Assembly: GCF_050908995.1 (NCBI RefSeq)
Contig: NC_135129.1
Coordinates: 2,232,001-2,296,000 of the forward strand
Direction: 5' to 3'
Length of the DNA stretch: 64,000 bases
DNA from: Andrena cerasifolii
Taxonomy: Eukaryota > Arthropoda > Insecta > Hymenoptera > Andrenidae
Both the position numbers and the translations under genes were made by a program. Within the stretch, counting starts at the first letter, position 1. Each line of letters opens with the position of its first letter. Below are positions 47,120 through 59,223 of the stretch, in pieces. The notes beneath the pieces were generated by a model. It was not told the DNA's origin, ran no database searches, and saw only the letters and a program-made list of their open reading frames with translations.

Positions 47120-47368
47120 TTAAGGGTCCATTCTACTTTGCTGGTCGAACAAGAGGCCTATTTTCATAAATTTTCTTTTGGTCAAATTACGATTTAAATT
47201 CACACATTTGTAATTATATTTTGGAAACATGAAAAATACGGGTCTATACAGCAAGGAATAATAAACATTTAACAAAAAAAACATTAAAATCCATTGATTA
47301 GTTTTTGGGAAAAAAAATCTAGAATATAGACCTGTTTTTCGATGGGCAAAGTAGAATGGACCCTTTAA
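47120..47368. mobile_element. TTAA-flanked palindromic MITE in kazrin intron 3
   Basis: TTAAGGGTCCATTCTACTTTGC at the left and its complement GCAAAGTAGAATGGACCCTTTAA at the right; 249 bp, AT-rich middle. The sequence after it (47369-47510) resembles the interior of the 45453 element. Confidence 0.75.
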
Positions 47369-49366
47369 GGGTTAGACTACTGTGACGGGCCGAAAAAGTA
47401 GGTAATCTTCTAATGCAAATTGTAGAGAAACTAATCGTCCGATTAAATTGCAATTTAGCATACTGTGAAGCATTAAAAACAATTACAAAACTCAAAAAAT
47501 ATATATAAATATATGTTACGTGGTGGCTACGAACTGAGGATCTTTTTTACGAAGAGTAAACGGTGTAGGTACCTTCTAACTCAATTTTTGATTATCTGAA
47601 ACAAAAAAAAAAACGAAATTTGTCTGTTCAGTATAATGTAATGCCTAAACATTAACGAACCCGTGTTTTAATATTTTAAAAATTCGCTGAATAACAGCGT
47701 GTTAAAGAAAAGACTGCCGGTTCTTGTCGAAGAGTTTCTTAAGTACCTTATTTTTCCAAATGGGGAAGAACCTAAAGTGTTTCTGGTTATCTCAGGAATT
47801 TAATTGTAGAATAGAAACTTTGAAGTGTGAAACTGCTCGACGCTTTATTCCCTTCCTGAAAGCAAAATTCAGTCACAAACTGTGCTTCGAGAACTCAAAA
47901 ACCTCCCACAAGTACCACGTACAGTGGGTTCGTTATAATTTAATGTTAAGTGGAAAAGACAGGGAATGTCACAAAACAGCTTTATCGAGAAAATTAAGCT
48001 TTAATACGTCAGTCCACCAGTATAGAATTAAGGTCCAATGAATTTAACGTTCTCATATAATTTTCTTCTTTTACCTTGACGACAGAAGCTTGAAGCTTAT
48101 GCTTAGGCAAAGAGTGGAGACATTCCGTATTTTGTTCCAATGCAGAGTGGACATTTCCTGTTTTTAACCAGTATACCTGCCAAATCTTTAACGTTATGCT
48201 ACGGGGGTATTTGGATTTTATAACCCTTTGTGAGTCGACAATTCTGTGGTCTCAATTGCCATCAACAAAATATGCTGTAAATCGCAAAATCACGAAAAAT
48301 GGACATTCCCAGTGTTTCCCCTTACCCTTCAATTACTAGCGACTTATAAATACAATTCGATGACAGAAAAAGTGGATCTTTAAAATTAATTATTATTATT
48401 ATTAGTCGTATTTATTACTCTAACAGAATAATCTTCATAATCTCCTGTAGCAAACAAGTTTCGCCCGTGATTAATGTGTTTTACACCCTCCAAATAGCGT
48501 TAGAGTCTTAAACACCCTTGGAAACTTGTTTGTTTGCCAATTAGAAAGACTGCAGGATTTCACGGTTAATCGCAGACTCGATGGTACTGCAATTGCTGAG
48601 GAGCGTCCAAATGGTTCGTTAAATGCTGCAATTTTTCGCCGTAACGCGGTGTTATTAATCGAAGGGAAACTAGCCGGGAAAGGCTGCGGGGAAAAATTTA
48701 CTTAACGAATGCCCGCCGCTGAAATGCATTTCAATCTCCCAGCGAGGGGGCGCGCGTCAACTTCAGCTCGCAGACCGGAACACGGCCACGGTACACGAGA
48801 CAGCAATTTTGCCTGTTAAATACTTTCATTAAACTTGCTGGAATTTCTCATTTTCCTGGCACCGTTATGGCTGCACAGGCGACGCCCGCCGACGCATTGT
48901 CGGTCATTTCAATTCCGCCAAATGAACAACGCGCACCGCTCTCCCTTTGCAAAACCGCGCGCAACGAGACTGCGATCTTCAATAGGTATTACTGCGCTAA
49001 TTCGATATGCTAAGCTCGTCGGTTTTATGGGAAAAGCGTGAGAGATTGGAATTACGGGGCATCGAAATTGGATTTTTCTAATCGAATTGGACGACCCTTT
49101 AGAGCTTATGGTTAGATCAGTTTGAAATTGTTGGTTTATTGCATCACTTTTCGAGTATGAATTTCTGGGTCTGTGATTCTACATTATCTTATTGAGGAAG
49201 TCATGTTGATGTCCTACAATATGTGGATAAAGAATTTTCGAGAAAAAATAATTTTTTCAAAATTTATTATCACCACCCTTTTTTTATTTCAGAAATAAAA
49301 ATAATGGCCACGTTATTAGCATCACAATTTTTTTTAATGTACGAGTTACCGAACGTCCCTTGTGAA

Positions 49367-50042
49367 TAGGGATTGTCGGGTTTTAAAAACCGGTTTTTTT
49401 AGACTAATTTGTAAAATTCAAAAACCGATTTTTAAATTTAAAAACTCGTTTTTAGACTAATGTGTAAAATTCAAAAACCGGTTTTTAAATTTAGAAACCC
49501 GTTTTTAGATACTAGAATTATTTGCAAAACTGAATTAATTATTCAAGTAAAAACGTTAGCATTTCGACAATAATATAACAGTCTTTCATTATTAAATATT
49601 AATGTCATTTATAAAAATATTTAAAAGATTTCATTTTAATTTTAGACCAAAATGAATTTTGGAAATAAGTCAGTGATTTAGGATTTTAATAATCATTGTA
49701 ATAAATTGTTTTTTTTGTTGTAAAAATTCGAAACCTTTTTAACCGGGTTTTGGAATTCTAGAATTCCAAAGCTGGTTGAACCAGTTCTTTGGAATACTAG
49801 AATTCGGAAATCGGTGCAACCAGTTCTTTGGAATACTAGAATTCGGAAATCGGTGAAACCGATTTTCTGGAATACCGGAATTCGAAAACCGGTTGAACCA
49901 GATTTTTTGAATACTGGAATTCGAAAACCGGTTGAACCAGTTTTTTGGAATACTAGAATTCGAAAACCGGTTGCACCTGTTTCTTGGAATACTGGAATTC
50001 GAAAACCGGTTTTTCCAAAACTCGTTTTTTGTATAAACCCTA
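49367..50042. mobile_element. TAGGG-ended element with a 39-bp array in kazrin intron 3
   Basis: Ends TAGGGATTGTCGGG and CAAAAAACGAG...TATAAACCCTA. A 39-bp array (TTGGAATACTAGAATTCGAAAACCGGTTGAACCAGTTTT family) runs at 49745-50010 with six or seven units. The 8-bp flanks do not match, so the hAT assignment is weak. The frames encoding FWNTGIRKPVEPV-type repeats come from the array. Confidence 0.5.
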
Positions 50043-50099
50043 ACAACATGTGAATTTATCAAATTGTAAGCAGTAGATTTAGTATCAAAATTTCCCCAA

Positions 50100-51480
50100 A
50101 AGTGGCCAGATTTTACACAGAGACGAAGAGTTGCGTAGCCCTTCAGCCGGGAACGCTAAGTTCACCTAGAGACAGGGTTGTGGTAGGACATGACCATGCA
50201 TCATGCAGTATCCGCTCGCAGGGAGGAAGGCAAACTTTAATATCCCAGCAACATCACGTTCTACGCCGACGACCTTAAATATTTTATAAACCAAAGGAGC
50301 AGGCTGAAAGGTTCCTAAAATGAGCTATGTAGCGATCGCAGAGTACTCGATAAATACAGCACCATTAAATTCTAACACTCCGAAATTAGCTGCAGCGCTC
50401 TGCATGCCCGTAATCCTGGGACTAATTTCTCAGCCAGGGACTAATTTCTCAGCCGGGTTCCCGATATCTTCTGGTGTCTCGATTAAACGTCGTCGCTAGG
50501 GGCCGATGGATATCCTCGGACGAGAAAGTGGCCGTGCCTGGCCGTAATGGAACATGAAAGAAAACGCGCGTCGCCTCGAGTCTTACGGGTAGTTTCTCTT
50601 CCATAGACCGGGCCCGTCAATTCCCCCTCGCTTTATCCTCGTCCGTCTTGTCGTATCGCGCGTAATCCGCTTCATCACCGGCGAGTGTCGACCTGTCGCC
50701 ATTCTCCGGAGGAAAAGGGAACCTTCGTCTCCTATAATTTTTTATCCAACTGGCTTAAACATCCGTCCCCTTTCTCTCTTCTTCAAACAGAGACACGCTG
50801 GCAATCTTGTCTATCTTGTCTAGCACGGTTCCTCCGGTTTGTTTGGTATCGCGAGCTTCGATACGGAAGCTACTGTCTGCTCTCCAGTTCGTTACTTCCG
50901 CAACATCCATCACAGAACGCCCGGCGAGACACGTATTGTAATAGGGTGGAGCAGCGTGGCGCGATGCTTTGTCTTTGCTTTTAATTTGATAGATTTATTG
51001 GCGGGAGTGCTTCGTTGCTGCCTGGGATTGTCTTGAAAATTTCTGCGCCAAGTAATACAACGCCGGAGGAGGAAAACTTGGGAGGTGCTCTGAATTGGGC
51101 TGTGTACAAGCAGGGGTAGTAGAGCGTCAAAGGACTATGGGAATATTGTTTGAAGAAGCTGAAGTGGTGGCAGAGGCAAAGGGCTGGTTTCTTAGGTAAT
51201 GCAGAGAGGTACTGAGACTACTGAAATGTCGTGGCAACATCAGTGGGAATTTCGGTCGTTGTTTCAGGATACTAGGCTGTCGTTTTTGTCGAAAGTGAAG
51301 CACTTCTTTGTCAATTAATTATAAGAAAATAAGTTGATGCTGAGGTTTGTTCTTTGACACTATATCTGTTAACATCATAAGCTTTAAAGAAACATGTTTG
51401 TTTGGTTAAAAATATGCATTATATATGACGCTACAGGTGGATTATTAAAAAGGATTTTTAAAAAGTATTCTTTGGTTTTG
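50100..51480. other. kazrin intron 3, unique GC-rich part
   Basis: 50.3-51.05 kb is non-repetitive and GC-rich with a 99-codon frame lacking recognised domains. No exon supported. Possible intronic regulatory DNA. Confidence 0.35.
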
Positions 51481-51736
51481 GTGTGATAACTCATAAACGG
51501 AGGTTCCAGTCGATACCAGTCAATTTCGAGCATGTTCACAAAATGTGTAGCTTAAGCCCGAACCTAAATTGAAGTTAATAATAATACATTCACGCGAGGC
51601 AAAATGCCCTGAATTCGCAATTTTCTCAAGTTATAATTTATTTGTTTAAAACGGTGTAGTGAAAACAATTGAAACTCGGCTGATATTTTCATTTATCCAT
51701 ATACTACATGTACAAAATAATTCAAAACATTGGTAC

Positions 51737-52103
51737 CAGTGGCGGATTTAACAGGGCGGCCGATGAGCAGTTGCCACCTGGGCCCCTGCACAGAAGGCCC
51801 CCTAGGGCCCCATCTTTAAAAAAATTATCATTATATCCAAAGCATATTTTTTCCTGTATTATTACACCGAGTCCGTTTTTAGTAAACTACAGCTTTATTT
51901 TCCCGAAAAATGGGCCTCTGCTCAGAAGGCCCACGTAGGACCCTGTCTTAAAAAAGACTTACGATTTTATCCAAACACTATATTTTTTTTCTATACTTTT
52001 CTGTACAGTTACCCCCTTTTAGTAAACTATCTCATCCTTTTCTCGAAAAATGGGCCCCTCAGAACGTTTGCCACCTGGGCCTTTTTTCTTAAATCCGCCA
52101 CTG
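51737..52103. mobile_element. hAT-like MITE in kazrin intron 3
   Basis: Ends CAGTGGCGGATTTAA and TTAAATCCGCCACTG; the flanks ATTGGTAC (51729-51736) and ATTGATAC (52104-52111) match at 7 of 8. The interior holds repeats of CACCTGGGCCCCTG and AAGGCCCCCTAGGGCCCC. Confidence 0.75.
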
Positions 52104-52329
52104 ATTGATACCATTTCTTCAACATTTTTTCAGCTGCTTTATCTGTCAAGATCATTTCTCTCCATAAGAGTACATGCAAAATCAGTGAAAATTAAAATCG
52201 TTATAACTCAGCAACCGTTTAGTGAATTCGTTCAAATTTTTTGGAGCACATCAGGAAGATTAAAAAGAACAATCTCACACATTTCCATCAACTTGGTATA
52301 ATTTTGAAGATAGGTCCGATATATCCTTA

Positions 52330-52671
52330 ACAGAGCAGTTGCTGCCTGGGCCCCTGCACAGAAGGCCCCCTAGGGCCCCAACCTTAAAAAAATTATGATT
52401 ATATCCAAACTATATTTTTTTCTGTGCCAATACACTGAGCCCGTTTTTTAGTAAACTACCTCTTCGTGTTCCCGAACAAATGGGCCCCTGCCCTGAAGGC
52501 CTCCTAGGGCCCTATCTTCAAAAACGAAGTTATGGTTTCATCCAAACACTATATTCTTTTCTATACTACTACACTTAATCCATGTTCAGTAAACTACCTC
52601 TTCATTTTCCCGAAAAAATAGGCCCCTCAGAACGTTCGCCACCTGGGCCTTTTTCCTTAAACCCGCCACTG
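52330..52671. mobile_element. truncated second copy of the CAGTGGCGG hAT-like MITE
   Basis: Shares GCCTGGGCCCCTGCACAGAAGG and the right end CCCGCCACTG with 51737-52103; the left terminus is missing. Confidence 0.65.
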
Positions 52672-54149
52672 ACCCACGCGGAACGCGTTAAACGCACGAA
52701 GTAGTAACCATAACTGCGCGAATAACTTCTGTTGAAACAGGGCAGTTCGATCAAACAATCTTAACTACCGAAACTACCAAAAGTTTCCAAAGTTACCTCA
52801 GCACAGTTTCGTGAGCTAAGTAGTATGCAGCAATAAATCCAGTAATGCAATCGGATTCGCGACTCTACGCAGGAGCTTGCTGCGGAAGAATTCGTACATA
52901 TCTTCCCACGTGTATATGCACAGGGGCCATTTCACGCACGACCGCTCGCAAAGCCGTGGGATCCGGCGAGACCCATCGATAGTTTTTAACCCGAAAATGT
53001 TGACTGGCCAGCGGGTAACACCTGACCGATCCGCCGGAGTGGCAGTAATCGCGTTGTCCCAAACTTTAGCCGATAAACCGGCTGCAACACCTGTTATACG
53101 CAGCGGTGAAGTTACTAGAGCCCGAGGGAGAAGTAAGTGGATTAAGTTCTCCGTGGCTGATATCCTAGTGGCTAATAGGTGAAGGTACATGGCACCTGTA
53201 AGTAAACGGCAACTTGCACCTGTATCGAGTTACCGTCGTCGATCGACCGGCAACAATGTCCTGAAGAGGAGTCCGCTGACGCCCTATAAAAACTTTCAGC
53301 CCCCTACACCATTCTCGACGTTCACCATTAATGTTCGGAAGTTGGAATCTTTTCGAAGGGATTACTTCGTACCACGAATTTTATGGATACTTCGCCGACT
53401 ACAGATTGCGAAATGACATTTACGAATTTCATTGCGAATAGTTATAGCAGCGGATAAAAGAGTCACCATCTTTTCGATCCACGAATAGATTTTTTTAAAG
53501 TCCACTTCGACAAGTACCAGCTCATAGTCTTAATATTCCTGCAAAATTTTATTCAAATCGGTCCACTAATCTGTGAGATATTTTCGGTACCGCGAATGCT
53601 GTAATTATGAAAAGGCCTTCGGAGAAGGGGCTGCTACGGCACCGTTTCTTAAGATAGCAAATTTATTTTTCAAGAGAATACAGCTTAATTCACGCGCAAA
53701 AAGGCCTATATCTTGATTTTTAAATATAACATTTTCTTATATGAAAAAGAATCAAAACAGTAGCCCTGTTTTCCGAGCTGTCGAAGGTACCTACTACCTA
53801 TGAAGGCCCTCAAGTATGGTAAGCCGATAGCTCTGAGGATCGTTATAGCTTTTTCCCAAGCTGCTGCTCTGTGTATCAGATCCAACTAGCTTTGTATAAG
53901 TCTCTCTCGATCACGTAACTTCGTCACGTTCGTCAGATCCGAGAGATTGGAGAATTGGTTAAATCGCCGAGGCTCGCCTGCTCATCCCGGCCCGTTCATG
54001 TAATTACGATGCCGTTTTCGGATTTTTAATCACTGCCGCTCCCCTTTGTCGCAAAGAAGTCTTTTGTACGCGTGCATGCATTGTTAGACGGTGGTGGTTT
54101 CGGGTGGAGTTACTGCCCGGATATGGGTCTCTTTGACCGTTGATTACAG

Positions 54150-54356
54150 CGGATGAGGGAGAACGAGGCAACCTTAGGGCGCCTTCAGCAGCAAGGAGTC
54201 GGCATACCTTCGGAGGAGCGCGAGCGCGAGAGGGAAAGGGAGCGCTGGAGCCTTCTAAGGGCGGCGAGGGACGAGGCCGATCGAAGCCTCAGCCTCGCGG
54301 CTAGTTTGGCCGACAAAGAGGCCGCCCTTTCGCACGCACACGCCACTATAAAAGAG
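54150..54356 (+). CDS. KAZN: kazrin, exon 4: second part of the coiled coil
   Basis: The acceptor is TTGATTACAG ending at 54149, and the donor is GTAAGA at 54357. The exon has 69 codons, phase 0 on both sides. It reads RMRENEATLGRLQQQG..., an Arg/Glu-rich helix (EERERERERERWSLL), then RAARDEADRSLSLAASLADKE and ends ATIKE. In vertebrate kazrin the part after LRDFIRNYEQ has the same layout: a short Lys/Glu segment, a Glu-Arg-Glu-Lys-Trp-Glu-Leu helix with a single Trp, then a heptad run ending in Lys-Glu. The aligned Trp and spacing support it. The 7.3-kb intron before it is the largest in the visible gene. Confidence 0.9.
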
Positions 54357-54848
54357 GTAAGATCTCCTGCCGTCCCTCCGCGCATTATTATGCGCGGCGG
54401 GGAGTCGGCTCGACGAATCCAATCCTTTTACTGGCGCAGCTAAAGTGTTTTGTAAAGACTACGCAGAAAGTGGGAGCACCCGAACCGCGAGCGGAATTCG
54501 TCATATTTACGAGTGGGGCCAGTTGTTCAACTCCCGGGAATTATTTGCTTAACGTGTTGACTCGGATTTCAGGGGAGGGCGGTACCTTCGTACACTACGC
54601 AGGCTTTCATTTCCATGGTTTTTGCTGGCGATACCGCTACGCGATTTGGGACAAAGTTTCGTGGAATTAAATTCAGGAGTCGTGACTGGGATAACGCTAC
54701 CCTTCGTTCTCTTAACCCTTGTACGGAAATTGGGTCATTTTTACCTAAAATCGAGTCATAAATCCTCGTTACTTGTTTGCTAATGTATTATTTGGGCTGA
54801 AACTCCTTTATATCTTTAAATAATTAATAACAATAATAATAATTTTTG

Positions 54849-55260
54849 TTAATTTTTCAATTTTATTTTGTTAATTTTGTTAATTTTTTATTTTATTTTG
54901 TTAATTTTGTTAATTTTTCATTTTATTTTGTTAATTTTGTTAATTTTTTATTTTATTTTGTTAATTTTGTTAATTTTTCATTTTATTTTGTTAATTTTGT
55001 TAATTTTTCATTTTATTTTGTTAATTTTGTTAATTTTTTATTTTATTTTGTTAATTTTGTTAATTTTTCATTTTATTTTGTTAATTTTGTTAATTTTTCA
55101 TTTTATTTTGTTAATTTTGTTAATTTTTCATTTTATTTTGTTAATTTTTTATTTTATTTTGTTAATTTTGTTAATTTTTCATTTTATTTCGTTAATTTTG
55201 TTAATTTTTCATTTTATTTTGTTAATTTTGTTAATTTTTTATTTTATTTTGTGCATCTTT
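54849..55260. repeat. 30-bp tandem array in kazrin intron 4
   Basis: The unit TTAATTTTGTTAATTTTTCATTTTATTTTG is repeated about 13 times, alternating with a variant that has TTA for TCA. The 149- and 136-codon frames here are repeat artefacts because 30 is a multiple of 3. Confidence 0.9.
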
Positions 55261-57384
55261 TCATTTTTAATTTTTTAATATTATTGTTATTGTAGAAATT
55301 TAATAACTTCTTAAAATATTAAACCGGAATAGTTGAATGCACTGAGTTTTATTTTTATTTTTGCATGATCGTTTCTTGTAAACATATATAATATTGTGTC
55401 AATTTCGCCAAAATTTACTTATTCATGTAACTTTAAAAATTCCGTATAAGGGTTGACTTCTTTCTTTACATTTCTTCTTGTTATTTTGCACGAAATATAC
55501 ATTTTTCATCAACCGAGCTGTATAGCCAAAGTACCGATTATAATTTTGAGTATTTTATCGAGCTGATAAGCAAACGACAAATGTGCACTCTCCCATGTAA
55601 GAGCACAGCACTTACGACGCTGAGCGATCTGTCGATCGAGGGAAAGTAGATAGTATGTTGTAGACCTTAAAAGCGCACCGAAGGTGTATTAGAAATTTTC
55701 TTTTTTTTTAATTTAAGTACCTACCTACTTTAAGGTTGAATTGCGCACTGCGTGTGATATTAAGTTCTGTTACTTAATGACCGACTCGTTCGCGTCGTTT
55801 GAAGCTATTTTGTGGATGGAAACTTAAGTTCCTTGTGATCCCTTGCGTAGAATCTACTGAATATTGGCTGGGCGATCGATGTAACATTATTACGAGCAGT
55901 TAGGTAAGAAGCGGTTCTTTGCGCGCACATGCAATTACACGAAGGGTGAGTCTGCTTTGAGCCCTCAAATTGTCCTCAACCGTGTGCATAAACGCGGGGG
56001 CTCCGGCTAACGAGTTTAAAATTGATGGCTCGAGGGTTGCCTCGGAATGCGCTCCACAGTCACGCACGCCCCGAAATTTACAGTTCTAGTTTCGTTTTAG
56101 TAATCTCTATGCTGATACAATTACCACACTCTGTGTAATTGTGCGAGGACAGATATAATATACGCAATGGTTTATTCAATGTATTATGAATTATTCAATA
56201 CACAAGTCTCGAGAGTTCTTGCAGAATATAAATGAACATTATTGGAAATATTTTATTAATCCTAGGACGACTTCTTCTGAGTTTGATTTCTGGGGCTTTT
56301 TCAAATTCTTCTGCGAGTTATATAGCAGCAGAATTTGTAGTATTTGTGGAAGAAAGAAAAGGTTAATTTTTAGTAGCTCTGCTGAATTCTATTCACTCTG
56401 CTATTTAGGTACTCGTAATCTGAAGTCCATTAATTTCACAGTGTTTTGTTTATTTTAACAGTCTCCGTTTGAAGTTAATTGTTAAATATCGTTTGTAATC
56501 GTGTAAAATAGGAGTGAGATGAATGCTTGGAGCCTTAAAAAAAATCGAATTAATTGCGAATAAAAATAGGAAATGAAAATCAAATGAAAATCTCCCTATA
56601 ATATAATTTTACTTATACCCTAGTTCTGGTTATACAAATTTGGGTTGCTTTAAAATTTATCTCGTATTTTTTAAGTCCTTCTTTAGGCGCTTTTTCTCTT
56701 GTGGCGCCTGCGTATCGCGCAGTTTTGTACATGTCTCGAGACTAGGGTTACTACATGGTATACAAAAGCAGGACATATCCTCCTTTTTTACTGAAATACA
56801 GTATCCTCCTATCACCTAAAAATGTCCTTTTTTCTTGCATCCACAACTCAAGCGATCCACTCGCCTCGGCTTCGCCCGGCAAAATTCCAGCACTATTTAC
56901 CAGATCCAGAAATAAAAAAGGAGGACAATCTAGTTTGAAATCGTTTGAAAATGAGGACGTTGTAAATTAAGCCAAATTTTAGATATCAAATTTATTATGT
57001 AAGAAAACATTAATGTTTACATGAAATTGGAATAATCTTGTAGCTACTACATTAGGGTGGCCTTTATTTATACATGTCGATTTTTTTTGTATTTCATTAC
57101 TCTAAAAAAAATGGTCCTTGGAAAAGTTTATTGCAATCGGACAATAGGAAAGGGTGCCGACCGGACCTTAAAGTTTAGAATTCATCAATGATTTGAATTT
57201 GAAGAATTTCTCAAAAATGGTAAGCCCTATCGAAATCTTGTTCAAATAATATTAAAAGAGCGTTCAATTTTCTACAATTACTGTATATATAATTTTTTCG
57301 TGCCTCCAACCATTTTTTAGATAATAGCGTTGGAATATAGAGAGGTCCGCACTTCGCGCGTCCTACTTGTACCTACGGCGTGAC

Positions 57385-58204
57385 TAGTGTTCTTTCTCGA
57401 GAAATTTTGTAATTGCTTATGTCTTATTTCTCGAGAAATGCTATAATTTCTCGAGAAACTTAAGTCTAGGAAAAATATTATAAATCTCATTTATTTTCGT
57501 AAATGAATGTATTACTAGTTAATCGCGAACGTATAAATGCATCTACAATTTATAATACATCTTATTAATAACATTAGAACCTATATGAATTCCAATAGAA
57601 AATCACAGTACAGAAGATTCGATATTATTAACTGCTCTTAAATTCGTATTTAAAAATTTGGAAAAATTGTACACTGAATTAAGTACCTAATGAGTTTCTT
57701 GTGGCTATTAAAGAAGAAATATTGAAAAGAGGAGGTAAGAATATTGTATCCCGTATAACATTTTTGCATGATCCAGAATTTCTTCCAAAAGGGTTAAAAG
57801 ACGCACTTTTTCATTCAACAGCCAAGGTAGATATATATAAAAAGTCAAAATATAACAGTAACAGATTTTGCATTGTGTTATTTAAAGATAAATTTTAACA
57901 CCAAAAAGTAATGTTTCGCTTTGTACAAGTTTTGTATTAAATAAATACATTTTACAATACAATTTACCAATTATATTTAATATCTATTTTTTCATTTACA
58001 CAAGTTTTGTATGAATTAGACAGGAATAATCATTTAGTTATAGTTTTCTTGTGTTTTTGATAAATATTATCAACATTATTCCAAAAATATAATTTTTCCA
58101 ATATTTTTTTCAATTTCTTGAGAATTCTCGAGAATTCTCAAGAAATACAATCTCGTTTCTGTTTTCTCGAGAAACAAAAAATATGGAGAAGTCAGGAAGA
58201 CTAG
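57385..58204 (+). mobile_element. hAT-like insertion (innermost layer) with a transposase-like remnant
   Basis: Ends TAGTGTTCTTTCTCG and ...GTCAGGAAGACTA; flanks GGCGTGAC (57377-57384) and GGCCTGAC (58205-58212) match at 7 of 8. Contains several TTTCTCGAGAAA palindromes near both ends, likely subterminal repeats. A 72-codon frame (57683-57898) with FLVAIKEEILKRGGK and FLHDPEFLPKGL resembles the C-terminal part of some hAT transposases; that reading is inference. Confidence 0.6.
57683..57898 (+). pseudogene. short transposase-like fragment
   Basis: An open frame between stops, without a strong start codon, encoding about 71 residues rich in Lys. Recognised only as possibly hAT-related from context and the HDPEF-type stretch. 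No DDE catalytic residues or dimerisation domain visible. Confidence 0.3.
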
Positions 58205-59223
58205 GCCTGACGTATTGTCTACACGCGCGTAGTTCGTACCTCTCTATATTCCAACGCTATTATCTAAAAACTGGTTGGAGGCACGAAAAAATTATATACA
58301 CAGTAATTGTAGAAAATTGGATGCTCTTTTAATATTATTTGAACAAGATTTCGGTAGGGCTTACCATTTTTGCGAAATTCTTCAAATTCAAACCATTGAT
58401 GAATCCTAAACTTGAAAGTCCGGTCGGCACCGTTGTCCGATTGCAATAATCTTTTTCAGGGACTAATTTTTTATGAAATGGCACCATATTAGGGGGTGAG
58501 AGCAAAAAAATCGCAGGTTAAAAACAAGGACCACCCTACTGCTACTACATATTCAGACCCTAAATAAAGTCTTTATATCTACTGCTTATTTAGGGCCTGA
58601 ATATAGTAGCTACAAGATTAATCTAGTGTAATGTAAACATTAATGTTTTCTTACGCAATAGAAGTTGATATCTAAAAATTTGGTTCTATTTTACAACGTT
58701 CTCCTAAGATTGTCCTCCTTTTTCATTTTTCAATCTAGTAACCCTACTCGAGACTAGTGCCTATTTCAGATAATTTCCATCTTTTCCACCCTTCTAAAAT
58801 AAATCAGATTTGCCCTCGAATACCAGTCACGGGCCACGTTACCTGCCATCCGTAAAGGTCGCTAACATTGAAAGCCCCAGACACCCGCAGCACAGCTATC
58901 AGCACGATCCGTCTCGCCTGGGTCACGGATGACCCACGTCACACCTGGGAACTGTTCACACAAGCGTAGTTTTCAATTCGGGATTTCACACAGCTGCTAC
59001 TTCCCCAGAACCATGTACTCCAAAGCCACGTTCCCATCGCCTTCCAAGTCCCCGCCGCAAAGCCAACGTCCCACACGATGGCCCGGGACGTGCTAAATAT
59101 TTTGACACGCGATCTTCAATGTAACCCCTTGAAACCATACAGATATGGAGCGCCAGGAAGTCTCGCCGATTCCATTTCCTATTCATCCCTGTTGAAATAC
59201 AAACGGGACGACGTTTCGTACAG

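Larger units (their letters stand above)
57053..58538. mobile_element. hAT-like palindromic element (middle layer), second copy of the 37842 family
   Basis: Arms 57053-57360 and 58215-58538 match those at 37842-38507, with ends TAGGGTGGCC and ACCACCCTA. TACTACAT precedes it; the same eight bases follow but four bases late (58543-58550), so the duplication is imperfect. The core carries the 57385-58204 insertion. Confidence 0.75.
56743..58746. mobile_element. hAT-like element (outer layer of a three-layer nest), kazrin intron 4
   Basis: Ends TAGGGTTACTA and TAGTAACCCTA; perfect 8-bp duplication CTCGAGAC (56735-56742 and 58747-58754). Inner arms pair (AACATTAATGTTTACAT... and its complement at 58626-58660), so this layer is itself palindromic. 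It contains the elements at 57053-58538 and 57385-58204. Confidence 0.85.

Noticed and set aside
47724..48041. 105-codon frame in kazrin intron 3
   Set aside because: No recognised domain, AT-rich, and it lies inside an intron in the same strand as kazrin without phase-consistent splice sites.
49693..50062. Repeat-protein-like frames on both strands
   Set aside because: The 39-bp array keeps several frames open at once; no start or splice support.
54846..55295. Two long hydrophobic frames resembling membrane segments
   Set aside because: They translate the 30-bp AT array in a kazrin intron; the hydrophobicity comes from T-rich codons.
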